Shown: in pieces, positions 13,817 through 22,580 of the stretch
Layout of the letters: every line of letters starts with the position of its first letter
How positions within the stretch are numbered: the stretch's first letter is position 1
NCBI GenBank assembly: GCA_045579665.1
Contig: JAZNMO010000158.1
Location: 1-38,309 of the forward strand
Source: COE1 sp045579665
GTDB lineage: Bacteria > Bacillota > Clostridia > Lachnospirales > Lachnospiraceae
Reading direction: 5' to 3'
DNA length: 38,309 nucleotides
Position numbers and translations under genes: made by a program
The notes under the pieces: model-generated
Seen by the model: only the letters and a program-made list of their open reading frames with translations
Databases searched by the model: none
What the model was told of the DNA's origin: nothing

Positions 13817-14536
13817 CTATTCAAACACCTGTATCATATCCTGCGCCGCAGTATATCCGGCCGCCAAGGCTTTCTTCGCCCATTCCAAAGCTTGGTCCTC
13901 GTCTTTTTCGACGCCAAATCCATAGAAATAGTAGCTTGCCACATTATACATTGCAGAAGCATTTCCTGCTTTGGCCGCTTTCACAAACCATTCTAACGCC
14001 ATTTCATAGCTTTGCTCCACACCAACACCACTATGATACATCATCCCAATATTATTCATAGCAGATGTATTTCCCTTAGCTACTGCCATCTCAAAGTATT
14101 CCCTTGCCTTTGTGCTATCCTGACTAACACCCTCTCCCTTGTAATACAGCATCCCCAGCTTGTTCATGGAAACAGCATAGCCTGCATTGGCACTCTTTTC
14201 ATACCAAAGATACGCCTGCTCATTATCTTCTTCTACATAATAACCCTCATCGTACATCAGTCCCAGATAATAATAGGCATTCATACTGCCAAAGGTCTCT
14301 GCTCTACTAAAAAGCTCATATGCTATCTTATAATCTTTAGCAATATCTTCTGTGCCGTAAAGAACCTTCTTACCGTTCTCCACCAAGGCATCTGCCAATG
14401 CTTCAGACTTCATCTGACGCCCCTCATCCGGCATTTCCTCTGCTATTATCTGCTCCTGATAGGTCAGACTACTTCCATAAACCAGAAATGCAACTGTAAT
14501 CAAAGAAATGATGGAAATACTTTTTCTTTTCTTCAT
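13817..14536 (-). CDS. Sel1-repeat protein
   Basis: A 239-aa protein with an N-terminal membrane anchor or signal peptide (about 7-25), a short linker and four to five Sel1-like repeats (about 60-235). The repeats show the family pattern A-YLG-MY--G-GV--D---A--WY-KAA-AG, for example MNKLGMLYYKGEGV and MNNIGMMYHSGVGV. Sel1 repeats are alpha-solenoid protein-binding modules. It would face outward or be released. It begins 12 bases after the stop of the EAL-domain gene, so it is translated from the same message and may scaffold or signal together with it. Such pairs of a signalling enzyme and a solenoid protein occur in Lachnospiraceae, but the binding partner is not known. Confidence 0.88.
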   Translation of the reverse strand: MKKRKSISIISLITVAFLVYGSSLTYQEQIIAEEMPDEGRQMKSEALADALVENGKKVLYGTEDIAKDYKIAYELFSRAETFGSMNAYYYLGLMYDEGYYVEEDNEQAYLWYEKSANAGYAVSMNKLGMLYYKGEGVSQDSTKAREYFEMAVAKGNTSAMNNIGMMYHSGVGVEQSYEMALEWFVKAAKAGNASAMYNVASYYFYGFGVEKDEDQALEWAKKALAAGYTAAQDMIQVFE

Positions 14537-14548
14537 ACCTCTTACCTT

Positions 14549-16771
14549 TTAGCTCTGCTTCATTCTCTTCACATACTCTGCGGCCGGCATCGGCTTCGCA
14601 AAATAGTACCCCTGAATCACTTCGCAGCCTCTTTGCTTCAAATACAGATACTGATTCTCCGTCTCAACGCCCTCTGCCACAACTGGCAGCTCCAGCATCT
14701 TAGCAAGGTTTAGAACACAACAGATAATACTACTGCCTTTTTCATCATTGTAGTCATCAATAAAGCTCTTATCCAGCTTAATCTCATCAATCGGTACGGA
14801 TTTGAGCATCATCAAAGAAGAATAGCCTGTCCCAAAGTCATCCATAAGGATTCTAAATCCATAACCTCTTAGCTTCTCCAAAGTACTTCTGAACAAGTCC
14901 AAATCCTCAAAGAGTGCACTTTCCGTAATTTCCAGCTCTACCATATCATTGGTAAGCCCCATATTCTGTATTGCTTTCTGATAATCGTCTACAAAATTCC
15001 TATCATACATCAGCTGTCTGGAAACGTTAACCGATATTGGTACCGGCTTTATTCCCTCATCCATAAAGTGCTTCTGTATACGGCACACCATCGCAAACAT
15101 TTCTCTATCCAGATGTCGTATAAATCCGTTATTCTCTGCCAATGGGATAAACTTACCCGGTGAAATTACCATTCCGTCTGATGTAATCCAACGTATCAAT
15201 GCCTCTGCTCCACAGATTTCTCCTGTAAATGCATTATACTTTGGCTGGATATATGGCACAAACTCGTGTCTGTCTAATGCCAGCTCCATCTCATCTTCCA
15301 TATGGCGGTTTTCATACATTTTATTACGGAAGCTCTCGTCATAATATGCGACATTTGTTTCACTGGTCTGCTTAATGGTTTCATGAGCAATTCTTGCCTT
15401 TGTTATCATATCTTCGATATTTTCATCCTTGTCCTCAACAACATAGATACCAAGAGACGGTCTTAAGATATGCTCCATCGTTCTATTATCATGTAGTGCT
15501 TTTATAAACTGTTGCAGATTATTTTCCATTTCCTCTGTACTGGCATAAAAATACATTACACAGAACTGGTCAGAGCTATTTCTGCAAAAGATACCATTTT
15601 CACCAACACATTTCTCTATTGTTTCATGTATCTGAATGATTGTCTTATCACTCTCTTCATTTCCATAAAGTGTTGCAATCAGATTAAAATTATCAATATC
15701 CAGAAAAGCACAGACTGCATTATGCCTCTTGTCCTTATCTAAACGCTCCCTGCTATCCAGACAGAACTTCGCATAACTGCTTCCACCTGTAAGTGGATCT
15801 ACATATAACGCCTGCTTTAAAAGTCGATTCTTCTCCTTTTGCGAATTACGGATACTAAGAACTACAAAAATCGCAATTATGGAAATAACGATACAATATA
15901 CTGCTACACTATACATAATTGTATTTTTTGATGCTTCTGCAATTGCCTTTGGCACAACACTAACCACGTACCAATTGTTGATATCTAATGGATATGTACA
16001 GGCAAACTTATTCCCCTTTTTATCGTATACTTCAAAGAAGCAAAGGGAATGTGTTTCCATATTACTCTTAATATTTGCTATCGAAACATCATTCTGTGAA
16101 TACATCGCCATATGAGTAAAGATATTCTCCATACCAACAATCGCATTATGATGGTTTGTATTAATCACTACGTTTCCATCTGCATCAATAATATAGGTAT
16201 AGCTTTCACCTTCAAATGCCGTTACAGTTAGCAGTTCCCTAAAAACCTCACTATCATATACTGCTGATAAAACACCAAAGATTTCCCCCGTATTACTATC
16301 ATAAACCGGCATAGAATAAATATTTACCTCTTTGCCATCTGCTTCATCATGAATAACTGTGGTCAAATGTGCGTCACCCGATAATGCACGCTCAATATTC
16401 TCTATACCCTTAAGATTCATTTCCACACCATCAGTAGACATCGTACTGCCATCCAATGCCGTAAAAGCAATTCTCTTCATACCGTAGCGTTCTGCCATAG
16501 ACTGCATTCTTTTAATATTTACCAAAGAACCATCCTGATAACCGTCTTCCACACCTATTGCCAAGCTCTCTAAAAGCAGCATGTCACTTGTATATTGGTG
16601 CTTTATCATATCTGCACAAAGACTTGCTTCATTATTGATGGTCTGTTGAATCTGGTTATTCATTTCCTCTCTAATATAACCCGATAAGAATAAAGTTGCA
16701 GGTAACACAACCACCAACATAATATATGAAAAAATGATTAAAATATTTTTCTTTTGTTTCATTGTTCCCAT
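14549..16771 (-). CDS. Membrane c-di-GMP protein: sensor, degenerate GGDEF, intact EAL
   Basis: A 740-aa protein. Membrane helices at about 9-31 and 284-306 bracket an extracytoplasmic dCache-like sensor (about 32-282; VVINTNHHNAIVG, WYVVSVV). A GGDEF domain (about 323-475) has DPLTGG and FLDIDNF but its active-site loop reads SSDQF (399-403), so cyclase activity is probably lost; the domain may bind GTP as a regulator. The EAL domain (about 490-738) is intact: Glu523 in EAL, Asn582, Glu614, DDFGTG (644-649), Lys668 in LDKSF and Glu700 in AEGVE. It should therefore work as a c-di-GMP phosphodiesterase controlled by an external ligand. First gene of a two-gene unit with the Sel1-repeat protein. 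Ribosome site is only fair (GGGTG), as is common for such proteins. Confidence 0.9.
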   Translation of the reverse strand: MGTMKQKKNILIIFSYIMLVVVLPATLFLSGYIREEMNNQIQQTINNEASLCADMIKHQYTSDMLLLESLAIGVEDGYQDGSLVNIKRMQSMAERYGMKRIAFTALDGSTMSTDGVEMNLKGIENIERALSGDAHLTTVIHDEADGKEVNIYSMPVYDSNTGEIFGVLSAVYDSEVFRELLTVTAFEGESYTYIIDADGNVVINTNHHNAIVGMENIFTHMAMYSQNDVSIANIKSNMETHSLCFFEVYDKKGNKFACTYPLDINNWYVVSVVPKAIAEASKNTIMYSVAVYCIVISIIAIFVVLSIRNSQKEKNRLLKQALYVDPLTGGSSYAKFCLDSRERLDKDKRHNAVCAFLDIDNFNLIATLYGNEESDKTIIQIHETIEKCVGENGIFCRNSSDQFCVMYFYASTEEMENNLQQFIKALHDNRTMEHILRPSLGIYVVEDKDENIEDMITKARIAHETIKQTSETNVAYYDESFRNKMYENRHMEDEMELALDRHEFVPYIQPKYNAFTGEICGAEALIRWITSDGMVISPGKFIPLAENNGFIRHLDREMFAMVCRIQKHFMDEGIKPVPISVNVSRQLMYDRNFVDDYQKAIQNMGLTNDMVELEITESALFEDLDLFRSTLEKLRGYGFRILMDDFGTGYSSLMMLKSVPIDEIKLDKSFIDDYNDEKGSSIICCVLNLAKMLELPVVAEGVETENQYLYLKQRGCEVIQGYYFAKPMPAAEYVKRMKQS

Positions 16772-16935
16772 AAAATATCACCCATCATTACAATTTTTGA
16801 AATCTAAAAACGCTAGTTTCCTAATTATTCATTATATCCTCAAAACGCTATTTTTTCAATCAATTCATACAGTTGTTTTTAATGTCATGTTAAATATGTG
16901 CTATAGGCTTACTAATGTGTGTTCAGCGAATTCAA

Positions 16936-16959
16936 AAAAAGAAGCTCTTCAGAGCTCCT
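16936..16959 (-). terminator. Terminator of the envelope operon
   Basis: On the minus strand AAGGAGCTCT and AGAGCTTCTT pair around a two-base GA loop (one G-U pair) and are followed by a run of T. It lies about 30 bases past the SGNH gene stop and ends the transcript that began near 22463. The rest of 16772-16988 shows no gene. Confidence 0.8.
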
Positions 16960-16961
16960 TT

Positions 16962-16981
16962 ACTAACATTTTTATTTGTTA
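16962..16981. repeat. 20-bp direct repeat, copy 1
   Basis: ACTAACATTTTTATTTGTTA is identical to the copy at 19461-19480. This copy lies just past the end of the SGNH gene and is followed by a partial third copy (ACTAACATTTATTTT at 16982-16996) that runs into that gene's end. Confidence 0.85.
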
Positions 16982-16988
16982 CTAACAT

Positions 16989-17978
16989 TTATTTTAGGAA
17001 ATTCAGAGTTTCTTTATGATCCTCTAAAAATTGTTCGGTGAAAATCATACTACCATAACCATTTAAATGATCTGTATCACTATACCATCGATAGTCCTTT
17101 AAAAATCTTTCATCACCTGTATAGTTATAATATTTTAAGCCATACGTATCACAGATTTCCCGCATATCTGCATAGAAGTTCTCCATGAATGCATCACTAA
17201 AGCTTTCATAAAAGCATGGCAATGTAGGTGCCGAAACCAATACTACCTGTATATTTCGTGCCTGACATTTTTCAATAATTCTTATAAATGCCTCATACTG
17301 CTCACCATGACTCTGGTCACCGCTTAACTCCATAAATACATTAGCTCTTCTATTCCCCTCTGCATTCATAGCGTCCTCTTCCCAACCGCTCAGCACCTGT
17401 GTTGGCTCACCGGTAAGCTCTGCACTTATTTGCTGTTGCTGCTCAAATTCACTCTTAATCTCTGAGTCATTCATCCAGTCTTTTATAATCTTGCTAACTA
17501 TATTCTCTCTATTGCCCAACACCGGAATATATTTATACTGAATCGCATCCACAAGATTCCATTGCTTAATATATTTGTTAGGCAACACCTGATAGTATCT
17601 TGTAATATTTGTCGGATAAGGCTTTTCACTCGGTTCCTGTTCATATAAAGTTTTAAACATAACCTCCAAAATTACCGTCGTATTCTCATCCATCCTATCT
17701 GCATAGTAATCAAAGAATGCCTCATCATAAACCACTGTCTGAGAACCAAGTGCCATGTTGGCACCGTCAAATTCCTCATATCCGGACCAGTTAAACGCAC
17801 AAGCACTATGCGATGCTCCAAAGTTCACCACATCAATATGCTCCGGGACCTTGGAAAACTTTCCCATGTCATTCAGATTCTTATAATAGTCTGTATTAAT
17901 ATATAGGAAATTCAATCCTAAAAGCAGTGCTAATAATAAGCTTCCCATAATACATACTCTACCCAAAAACTTCTTCAT
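16989..17978 (-). CDS. DltD/AlgX-like SGNH acyl-transfer partner of the MBOAT protein
   Basis: A 329-aa protein with one N-terminal membrane anchor (about 8-26) and an extracytoplasmic SGNH-hydrolase-like domain. Ser56 in FGASHS (53-58) and DTDHLN near residue 303-308 are the likely catalytic Ser and Asp-His, in the places expected for DltD- and AlgX-type proteins. In D-alanylation and alginate acetylation systems such a protein takes the acyl group delivered by the MBOAT protein and moves it to the polymer. The gene starts 9 bases after the MBOAT stop with GGAGTGGAGT before the ATG, so the two are co-translated. No dltA or dltC gene is near, so acetyl transfer is as likely as D-alanyl transfer. 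Confidence 0.83.
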   Translation of the reverse strand: MKKFLGRVCIMGSLLLALLLGLNFLYINTDYYKNLNDMGKFSKVPEHIDVVNFGASHSACAFNWSGYEEFDGANMALGSQTVVYDEAFFDYYADRMDENTTVILEVMFKTLYEQEPSEKPYPTNITRYYQVLPNKYIKQWNLVDAIQYKYIPVLGNRENIVSKIIKDWMNDSEIKSEFEQQQQISAELTGEPTQVLSGWEEDAMNAEGNRRANVFMELSGDQSHGEQYEAFIRIIEKCQARNIQVVLVSAPTLPCFYESFSDAFMENFYADMREICDTYGLKYYNYTGDERFLKDYRWYSDTDHLNGYGSMIFTEQFLEDHKETLNFLK

Positions 17979-17987
17979 ACTCCACTC

Positions 17988-19427
17988 CTAGAAATCAAAG
18001 TATATAAACTCTGCACTGGTTGCCGGTGCCCACAGAAAAATCATAACTACAAAGCTGACATACAACAACCATCTAGAGCCAAGCTTCCATTTACTAACCT
18101 CTGCAATCACGTCTTTCTTAAGAGAAAGATAATCAAATACACCTAGTAAAATCAGCATTCCGGCAATTCTGATTCCCTCTATCCAGCCAATTCCCATATT
18201 CGTAAATGCACTGCTCAACCACTGCATTGGATTCTCGAAACCGCTAAAACAAAAAAGTAAAGTATATGCCGCATCTTTAAATGTTTGTGCACGGAAAAAT
18301 ACCCATAATACAGAAACAATCACAAAATTAATGATAACCTGAACGGCAAATGGCAGCTTCTTCTTAACTTCCATCAGTTTGGTTTTATCAAAAGATTTCT
18401 CAGCAACCTGTGCCGCACCATGTAAGCCTCCCCATGCTACAAAGGTTAAAGCGGCTCCATGCCACAATCCACTGAGTAAAAATGTAATCAATAAGTTCAT
18501 AGAATTACGTATACGGCTTACTCTGTTACCACCTAATGGAATATACACATAATCACGGAACCAAGTCGATAGCGATATATGCCATCTACGCCAAAACTCT
18601 TTAATAGATGTTGCAAAATATGGACTCTTAAAGTTCTCCATCAACTCGATACCAAAGAGCTTGGATGTACCTCTTGCAATATCTGAATATCCTGAGAAAT
18701 CACAATAAATCTGAATTGCAAAAAAGAAAATTACAAAGAATCTTGCCCCACCGGAAAAGAAATGCAAATCACCATATATCTTGTCCACATATGCACCTAA
18801 TGTATCCGCTACTACAATCTTCTTAAAATATCCCCACGCCATCAGCTTTAAACCATAGCTTGCCTGATCATATGAGAAAAACTGTTCTTTGCGAAGCTGA
18901 GGTAATAAATTACTCGTTCTTTCAATCGGACCGGCAACCAACTGTGGAAAGAAGGACACAAACGCTGCATACTTTCCCAAATGATGCTCCGCTTCAATAT
19001 CTCCTCGATATACATCAATAATATAACCAATTGACTGAAACGTATAGAAAGAGATACCAACCGGAAGTAATAATGAAAGCGCAATCTGCGGTGCAGGTAA
19101 GGATGCCCAATTCAATACTGTAACAACTAAATCACCAAAGAAATTAAAATATTTAAATACAAATAAAATAGACAAGCTTACAAAAATAACCAAACCAACG
19201 CATAACTTCTGCTGCCTCTTATCCTTAGCTTTTTCTACCAATAGAGAACCTATGTAGGTAATTCCCGTAATAAACATAATTAATAACAAATATTTGGCAT
19301 TCCAATTCATATAAAAATAATAGCTGGATGCCAATATCAATGCCCATCTCCACTTATGCGGTAATATCCAATATAACGCAAATACTATAGGCAAAAAAAT
19401 AGCAAATTGTAAGGAATTAAATAGCAT
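17988..19427 (-). CDS. MBOAT-family O-acyltransferase (DltB/AlgI-like)
   Basis: A 479-aa polytopic membrane protein with about eleven hydrophobic segments. Family marks are His323 in LSGLWHGAA, His283 in FWRRWHISLSTWFRDYVYIPLGG, and SYDQASYGLKLMAWGYFKK. MBOAT proteins of the AlgI/DltB branch move acyl groups across the membrane to a cell-surface polymer. Its partner is the SGNH protein encoded immediately downstream. The ribosome site is weak (AGAAAGCGAG), which suggests low expression or translational coupling to the DUF3737 gene upstream (43-base gap). The pair is bracketed by identical 20-bp repeats, which suggests that it was inserted into, or can be lost from, this operon as a unit. Confidence 0.92.
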   Translation of the reverse strand: MLFNSLQFAIFLPIVFALYWILPHKWRWALILASSYYFYMNWNAKYLLLIMFITGITYIGSLLVEKAKDKRQQKLCVGLVIFVSLSILFVFKYFNFFGDLVVTVLNWASLPAPQIALSLLLPVGISFYTFQSIGYIIDVYRGDIEAEHHLGKYAAFVSFFPQLVAGPIERTSNLLPQLRKEQFFSYDQASYGLKLMAWGYFKKIVVADTLGAYVDKIYGDLHFFSGGARFFVIFFFAIQIYCDFSGYSDIARGTSKLFGIELMENFKSPYFATSIKEFWRRWHISLSTWFRDYVYIPLGGNRVSRIRNSMNLLITFLLSGLWHGAALTFVAWGGLHGAAQVAEKSFDKTKLMEVKKKLPFAVQVIINFVIVSVLWVFFRAQTFKDAAYTLLFCFSGFENPMQWLSSAFTNMGIGWIEGIRIAGMLILLGVFDYLSLKKDVIAEVSKWKLGSRWLLYVSFVVMIFLWAPATSAEFIYFDF

Positions 19428-19460
19428 GTCCCATTTTCTCGCTTTCTACATTTTAATCTC

Positions 19461-19480
19461 ACTAACATTTTTATTTGTTA
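19461..19480. repeat. 20-bp direct repeat, copy 2
   Basis: Identical to 16962-16981. It overlaps the last codons and stop of the DUF3737 gene. The 2.5 kb between the copies contains only the MBOAT and SGNH genes. Confidence 0.85.
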
Positions 19481-20316
19481 TTAACAATTATTTCGCATGT
19501 ACCTTCACCCTTTACGGAATTTTCTCTGATAATCTCACCGATACTATCAGCCATGATTCTACCACTCAAAGGATTCTTTACACTGTCAATACCACCAATA
19601 ATCCTAGCATCTACACTACTGTATTCAAATGCCAGGTCAGTTCCCTCCATAGTGCAGTCCTGCAATACAAGGTTTTTCACATAACACAAAGGCTGTGTTC
19701 CAATAATCTTACAGCGAATAAAGGTAAGATTCTCAGCATACCAGCCAAGATATTCACCCTTTACCACGCTATCTGTTACTGTAACATTACGACTGTGCCA
19801 AAAGGCGTCCTTTGTATCTAACACACAGTTCTTAAACTCTGCATTCTCTATATATTGAAAAGAATACTTGCCCTGCATCTTTAAACCATCTATCTTCATA
19901 TCCGAACATTCAAAAAACGGATACTCTGATATCATTTCACAATTATGAAGCTCTACACCTCTGCATTTCCACGCAAACTCCTTGGAATCTATATCACAAT
20001 CTGAAAGATATGTCTCGTCGCATTCTCTCAATGCCTTGATACCATGCAGCTTACAATTCTCTAAACGAACATCCTTGTCATACCATAATGCAGCTCTACA
20101 GTCACTTGTCATGTTACAGTTAGAAATCCTTGCTTTATCCACATGCCAGAAGGGATATCGTAGCTCGAATCCACAATTCGCAACCTCTATATTCACACAT
20201 TCCTTCAAAGCGGACTCACCATCTGCTTCGCCTGCAAACCTGCAATCTATAACCTTTGCATCTCTTAAGCCATATAAAGCTCTCTCTTCATCATATGTTT
20301 GATTTCTATATTCCAT
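19471..20316 (-). CDS. DUF3737 family protein, beta-helix
   Basis: A 281-aa protein made almost entirely of short repeating strands with stacked Cys/Asn/aromatic residues (FWHVDKARISNCNM, LWYDKDVRLENCKL, FWHSRNVTVTDSV), the pattern of a right-handed beta-helix. It matches the DUF3737 family, whose function is unknown. No signal peptide or membrane helix is seen, so it should act inside the cell. It starts 12 bases after the LtaS-like gene with GAGGTAAAAG before the ATG. Its place between a polymer synthase and an acyl transferase suggests a role connected with envelope polymer, but this is inference from context only. Confidence 0.85.
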   Translation of the reverse strand: MEYRNQTYDEERALYGLRDAKVIDCRFAGEADGESALKECVNIEVANCGFELRYPFWHVDKARISNCNMTSDCRAALWYDKDVRLENCKLHGIKALRECDETYLSDCDIDSKEFAWKCRGVELHNCEMISEYPFFECSDMKIDGLKMQGKYSFQYIENAEFKNCVLDTKDAFWHSRNVTVTDSVVKGEYLGWYAENLTFIRCKIIGTQPLCYVKNLVLQDCTMEGTDLAFEYSSVDARIIGGIDSVKNPLSGRIMADSIGEIIRENSVKGEGTCEIIVNNK

Positions 20317-20328
20317 CTTTTACCTCAT

Positions 20329-22401
20329 TTATGGCTCTTCTACACTATCCTCACTATTTCTTGCCTGCTCTATATAGCTAAAGAAATCGTTATTCAGGAT
20401 ACCTGCAGAATAGTCACATAACTGTTTTACCTTTTGTTTCATTGTCTCTACATACTCTGTATCTACTTCATCCTCTGTTATACTGAGTACCTCACCTGTT
20501 GCCTTATTATAAGATACCTTATCTGTAATAAAGCTTCTATTAGAAAATACTACCAATCCCTCGCTGTCTGAGAGCATATCTGTTCCTGCTAACAGTCTTG
20601 AATCATACTCAAATCCAAACAGGTTATAAAGTGTTGGTAATAAATCCATTGCTCCACATGGCTTATCAATCACTACAGGCTCCTGCATCTTGGAATTCCA
20701 TATTATCAGTGTATTTCTGTATAAGTCCAGTGTATTCTCTAATTCTTTACCGGCAAGCTCCTCATAATTATCGACATTCATCGCATATGGATAATGGTCT
20801 GCACTTAATGCGATTACTGTATTCTCCAGCTTACCTGCCTTCTCTAATTCAGCAATCAAGTACTCCAATGCCTTATCCAGCTCTATATTACATGCTATAT
20901 ACGCTCTTCCTTCTTCACTATATGGAAGATTGGCAACTGCTTCTTTATTCTTCATTGACATACTGTTACCAATAAAATTGTAATTCATATGTCCTGATAT
21001 GGTCATATAATATGCATGAAATCTCTCATTATTAATATATTCAGGAAGTGTCGCTTTTATCATATTGAAATCAGAAGATGGCCACTGTTTTGCACCCTCC
21101 ATCTCAAATAACTGGCTTCCCCACTCTGCCTGTGACAGCTCACCAAGCTTAACCGCCTTAAAGTCATAACCAAGATTTGGATGACTTAAGTGTCTGTCGT
21201 AATAGCTAAGGGAATTATTATGATAAGCATAGCTCTTTACTCCCTCTGCCGCAAAATAAGCAGGTAACGAATACGGCTGCTGATTCTCAGAGGTCTTTGT
21301 CATACTAAACTGCTTATAAGGTATCTGCCCTGTAAGATTTACATACTCACCGTCACTGGTACTAGTCTGCCATAACGGTACATAGTAATTATTCGCTACA
21401 AAGCCTGTATTGGCTAACTTATATAATGTCGGTGTCAGCTCCGGTGTCATTGCATAGGTTGAAAAGCCTTCTGCTGTCATATAAATCAGATTATACCCCT
21501 CGAACATACCTGTATACTCATTCTGATAAGTAGGTGTTCGCGCCTCCATATATGTAACGAGCTTACTTACACTCTTATCTGTTGCAAGCTCATGAAGCTT
21601 TGCAAAATCAATATCCAATGTATTAGGCAAAATAACCGGCTCTTCCTCAGCTATCGACTCCTCTTCTGTCTCTGCCACAGAGTTCTCCTCTGTCGATGTC
21701 TCTATACCGTCTTCTGACTGCACCAAAGATTCATTTAACTCAAAGTCTTCTACTGCTGTATCTGCTGCCACAAGCTCCATCTCTCTCTCCGGAAGGATAT
21801 CGCCCATCAAATCTCTCTGTACCGATGCCAGTACTCCAAACTCTTCTATAATATACTTGGGATCATAATATTCCTGATAATCTGTATAATAAGCAAATCC
21901 TGCACTATATCCAATCACTAATACCAGAATCATGAATACAAGACCTGAGCCCGCAGAAACACCGCCCCAGATACGATTCTTTTTATGCGCCTCGAGTACA
22001 ATTACCTTCTTATGCAATAAAACACCTGTTGCAATCAACGGTAGTGCCAACAATATCAAACATATTGCATTCTGCCCCATTGCATATAACAGCTCTCTCC
22101 AATAATTTGTTAATGCAGACTCACCCGCATTAATTGCAGCGGCCATCAGTAGCGGCTGGGTAAAAATTCTCATATAGATTAGCTGGCTTGCATAAATCAG
22201 GAAATTAACTGCCTGAATCACCCAAAGGATTGATTTATTCACCACTCTTTTCCCTATAGTAATCACAAGACTCTCTACACCTGCTATCAAGATAATCGCC
22301 GGAATCGCTAACAGCAGATTCATTCCCTGTAATCCCACAACTCCTATATGATAAACTATCTCCATAAATAGCAGACTTAACGCTAAAACAATAAATAACA
22401 T
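20329..22401 (-). CDS. LtaS-like membrane phosphoglycerol transferase/sulfatase
   Basis: A 690-aa protein with about five N-terminal membrane helices (about 1-170), an acidic linker (about 208-258) and an extracytoplasmic alkaline-phosphatase-type domain (about 262-670). Metal and catalytic residues align with lipoteichoic acid synthase: Glu311 in MTAEGFS, the nucleophile Thr348 in STSDGEYVNLTGQIP, and the Asp-His in SADHYPYAMN. LtaS-type enzymes take phosphoglycerol from phosphatidylglycerol to build or modify a surface polymer. The Glu-rich linker is longer than in typical LtaS. First gene of the operon with DUF3737, MBOAT and SGNH genes. An excellent ribosome site (GAGGAAGAGGAG) precedes the start. 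Other phosphoglycerol transferases cannot be excluded. Confidence 0.85.
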   Translation of the reverse strand: MLFIVLALSLLFMEIVYHIGVVGLQGMNLLLAIPAIILIAGVESLVITIGKRVVNKSILWVIQAVNFLIYASQLIYMRIFTQPLLMAAAINAGESALTNYWRELLYAMGQNAICLILLALPLIATGVLLHKKVIVLEAHKKNRIWGGVSAGSGLVFMILVLVIGYSAGFAYYTDYQEYYDPKYIIEEFGVLASVQRDLMGDILPEREMELVAADTAVEDFELNESLVQSEDGIETSTEENSVAETEEESIAEEEPVILPNTLDIDFAKLHELATDKSVSKLVTYMEARTPTYQNEYTGMFEGYNLIYMTAEGFSTYAMTPELTPTLYKLANTGFVANNYYVPLWQTSTSDGEYVNLTGQIPYKQFSMTKTSENQQPYSLPAYFAAEGVKSYAYHNNSLSYYDRHLSHPNLGYDFKAVKLGELSQAEWGSQLFEMEGAKQWPSSDFNMIKATLPEYINNERFHAYYMTISGHMNYNFIGNSMSMKNKEAVANLPYSEEGRAYIACNIELDKALEYLIAELEKAGKLENTVIALSADHYPYAMNVDNYEELAGKELENTLDLYRNTLIIWNSKMQEPVVIDKPCGAMDLLPTLYNLFGFEYDSRLLAGTDMLSDSEGLVVFSNRSFITDKVSYNKATGEVLSITEDEVDTEYVETMKQKVKQLCDYSAGILNNDFFSYIEQARNSEDSVEEP

Positions 22402-22462
22402 ACTCCTCTTCCTCTCTAATATCTCCTATAAAAAGACATAATACACCCTTTTACCATTAAAC

Positions 22463-22491
22463 ATAATAGCACCATTTGTCGAAGAAATAAA
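22463..22491 (-). promoter_or_regulatory. Probable promoter of the envelope operon
   Basis: On the minus strand TTTATT (22486-22491), 17 bases, TATTAT (22463-22468) with TGC before the -10 (extended). The -35 is weak. Confidence 0.5.
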
Positions 22492-22580
22492 GATTATCGC
22501 ATGATTATTTACATAGCTTTTATTTCTATGCTAAGATAACCATAATTATACTATGTATCTTGGTGAAAGGAGAATCTGCC

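Noticed and set aside
14012..14713. Long plus-strand frame opposite the Sel1 and EAL genes
   Set aside because: It crosses two well-supported minus-strand genes and has no family features.
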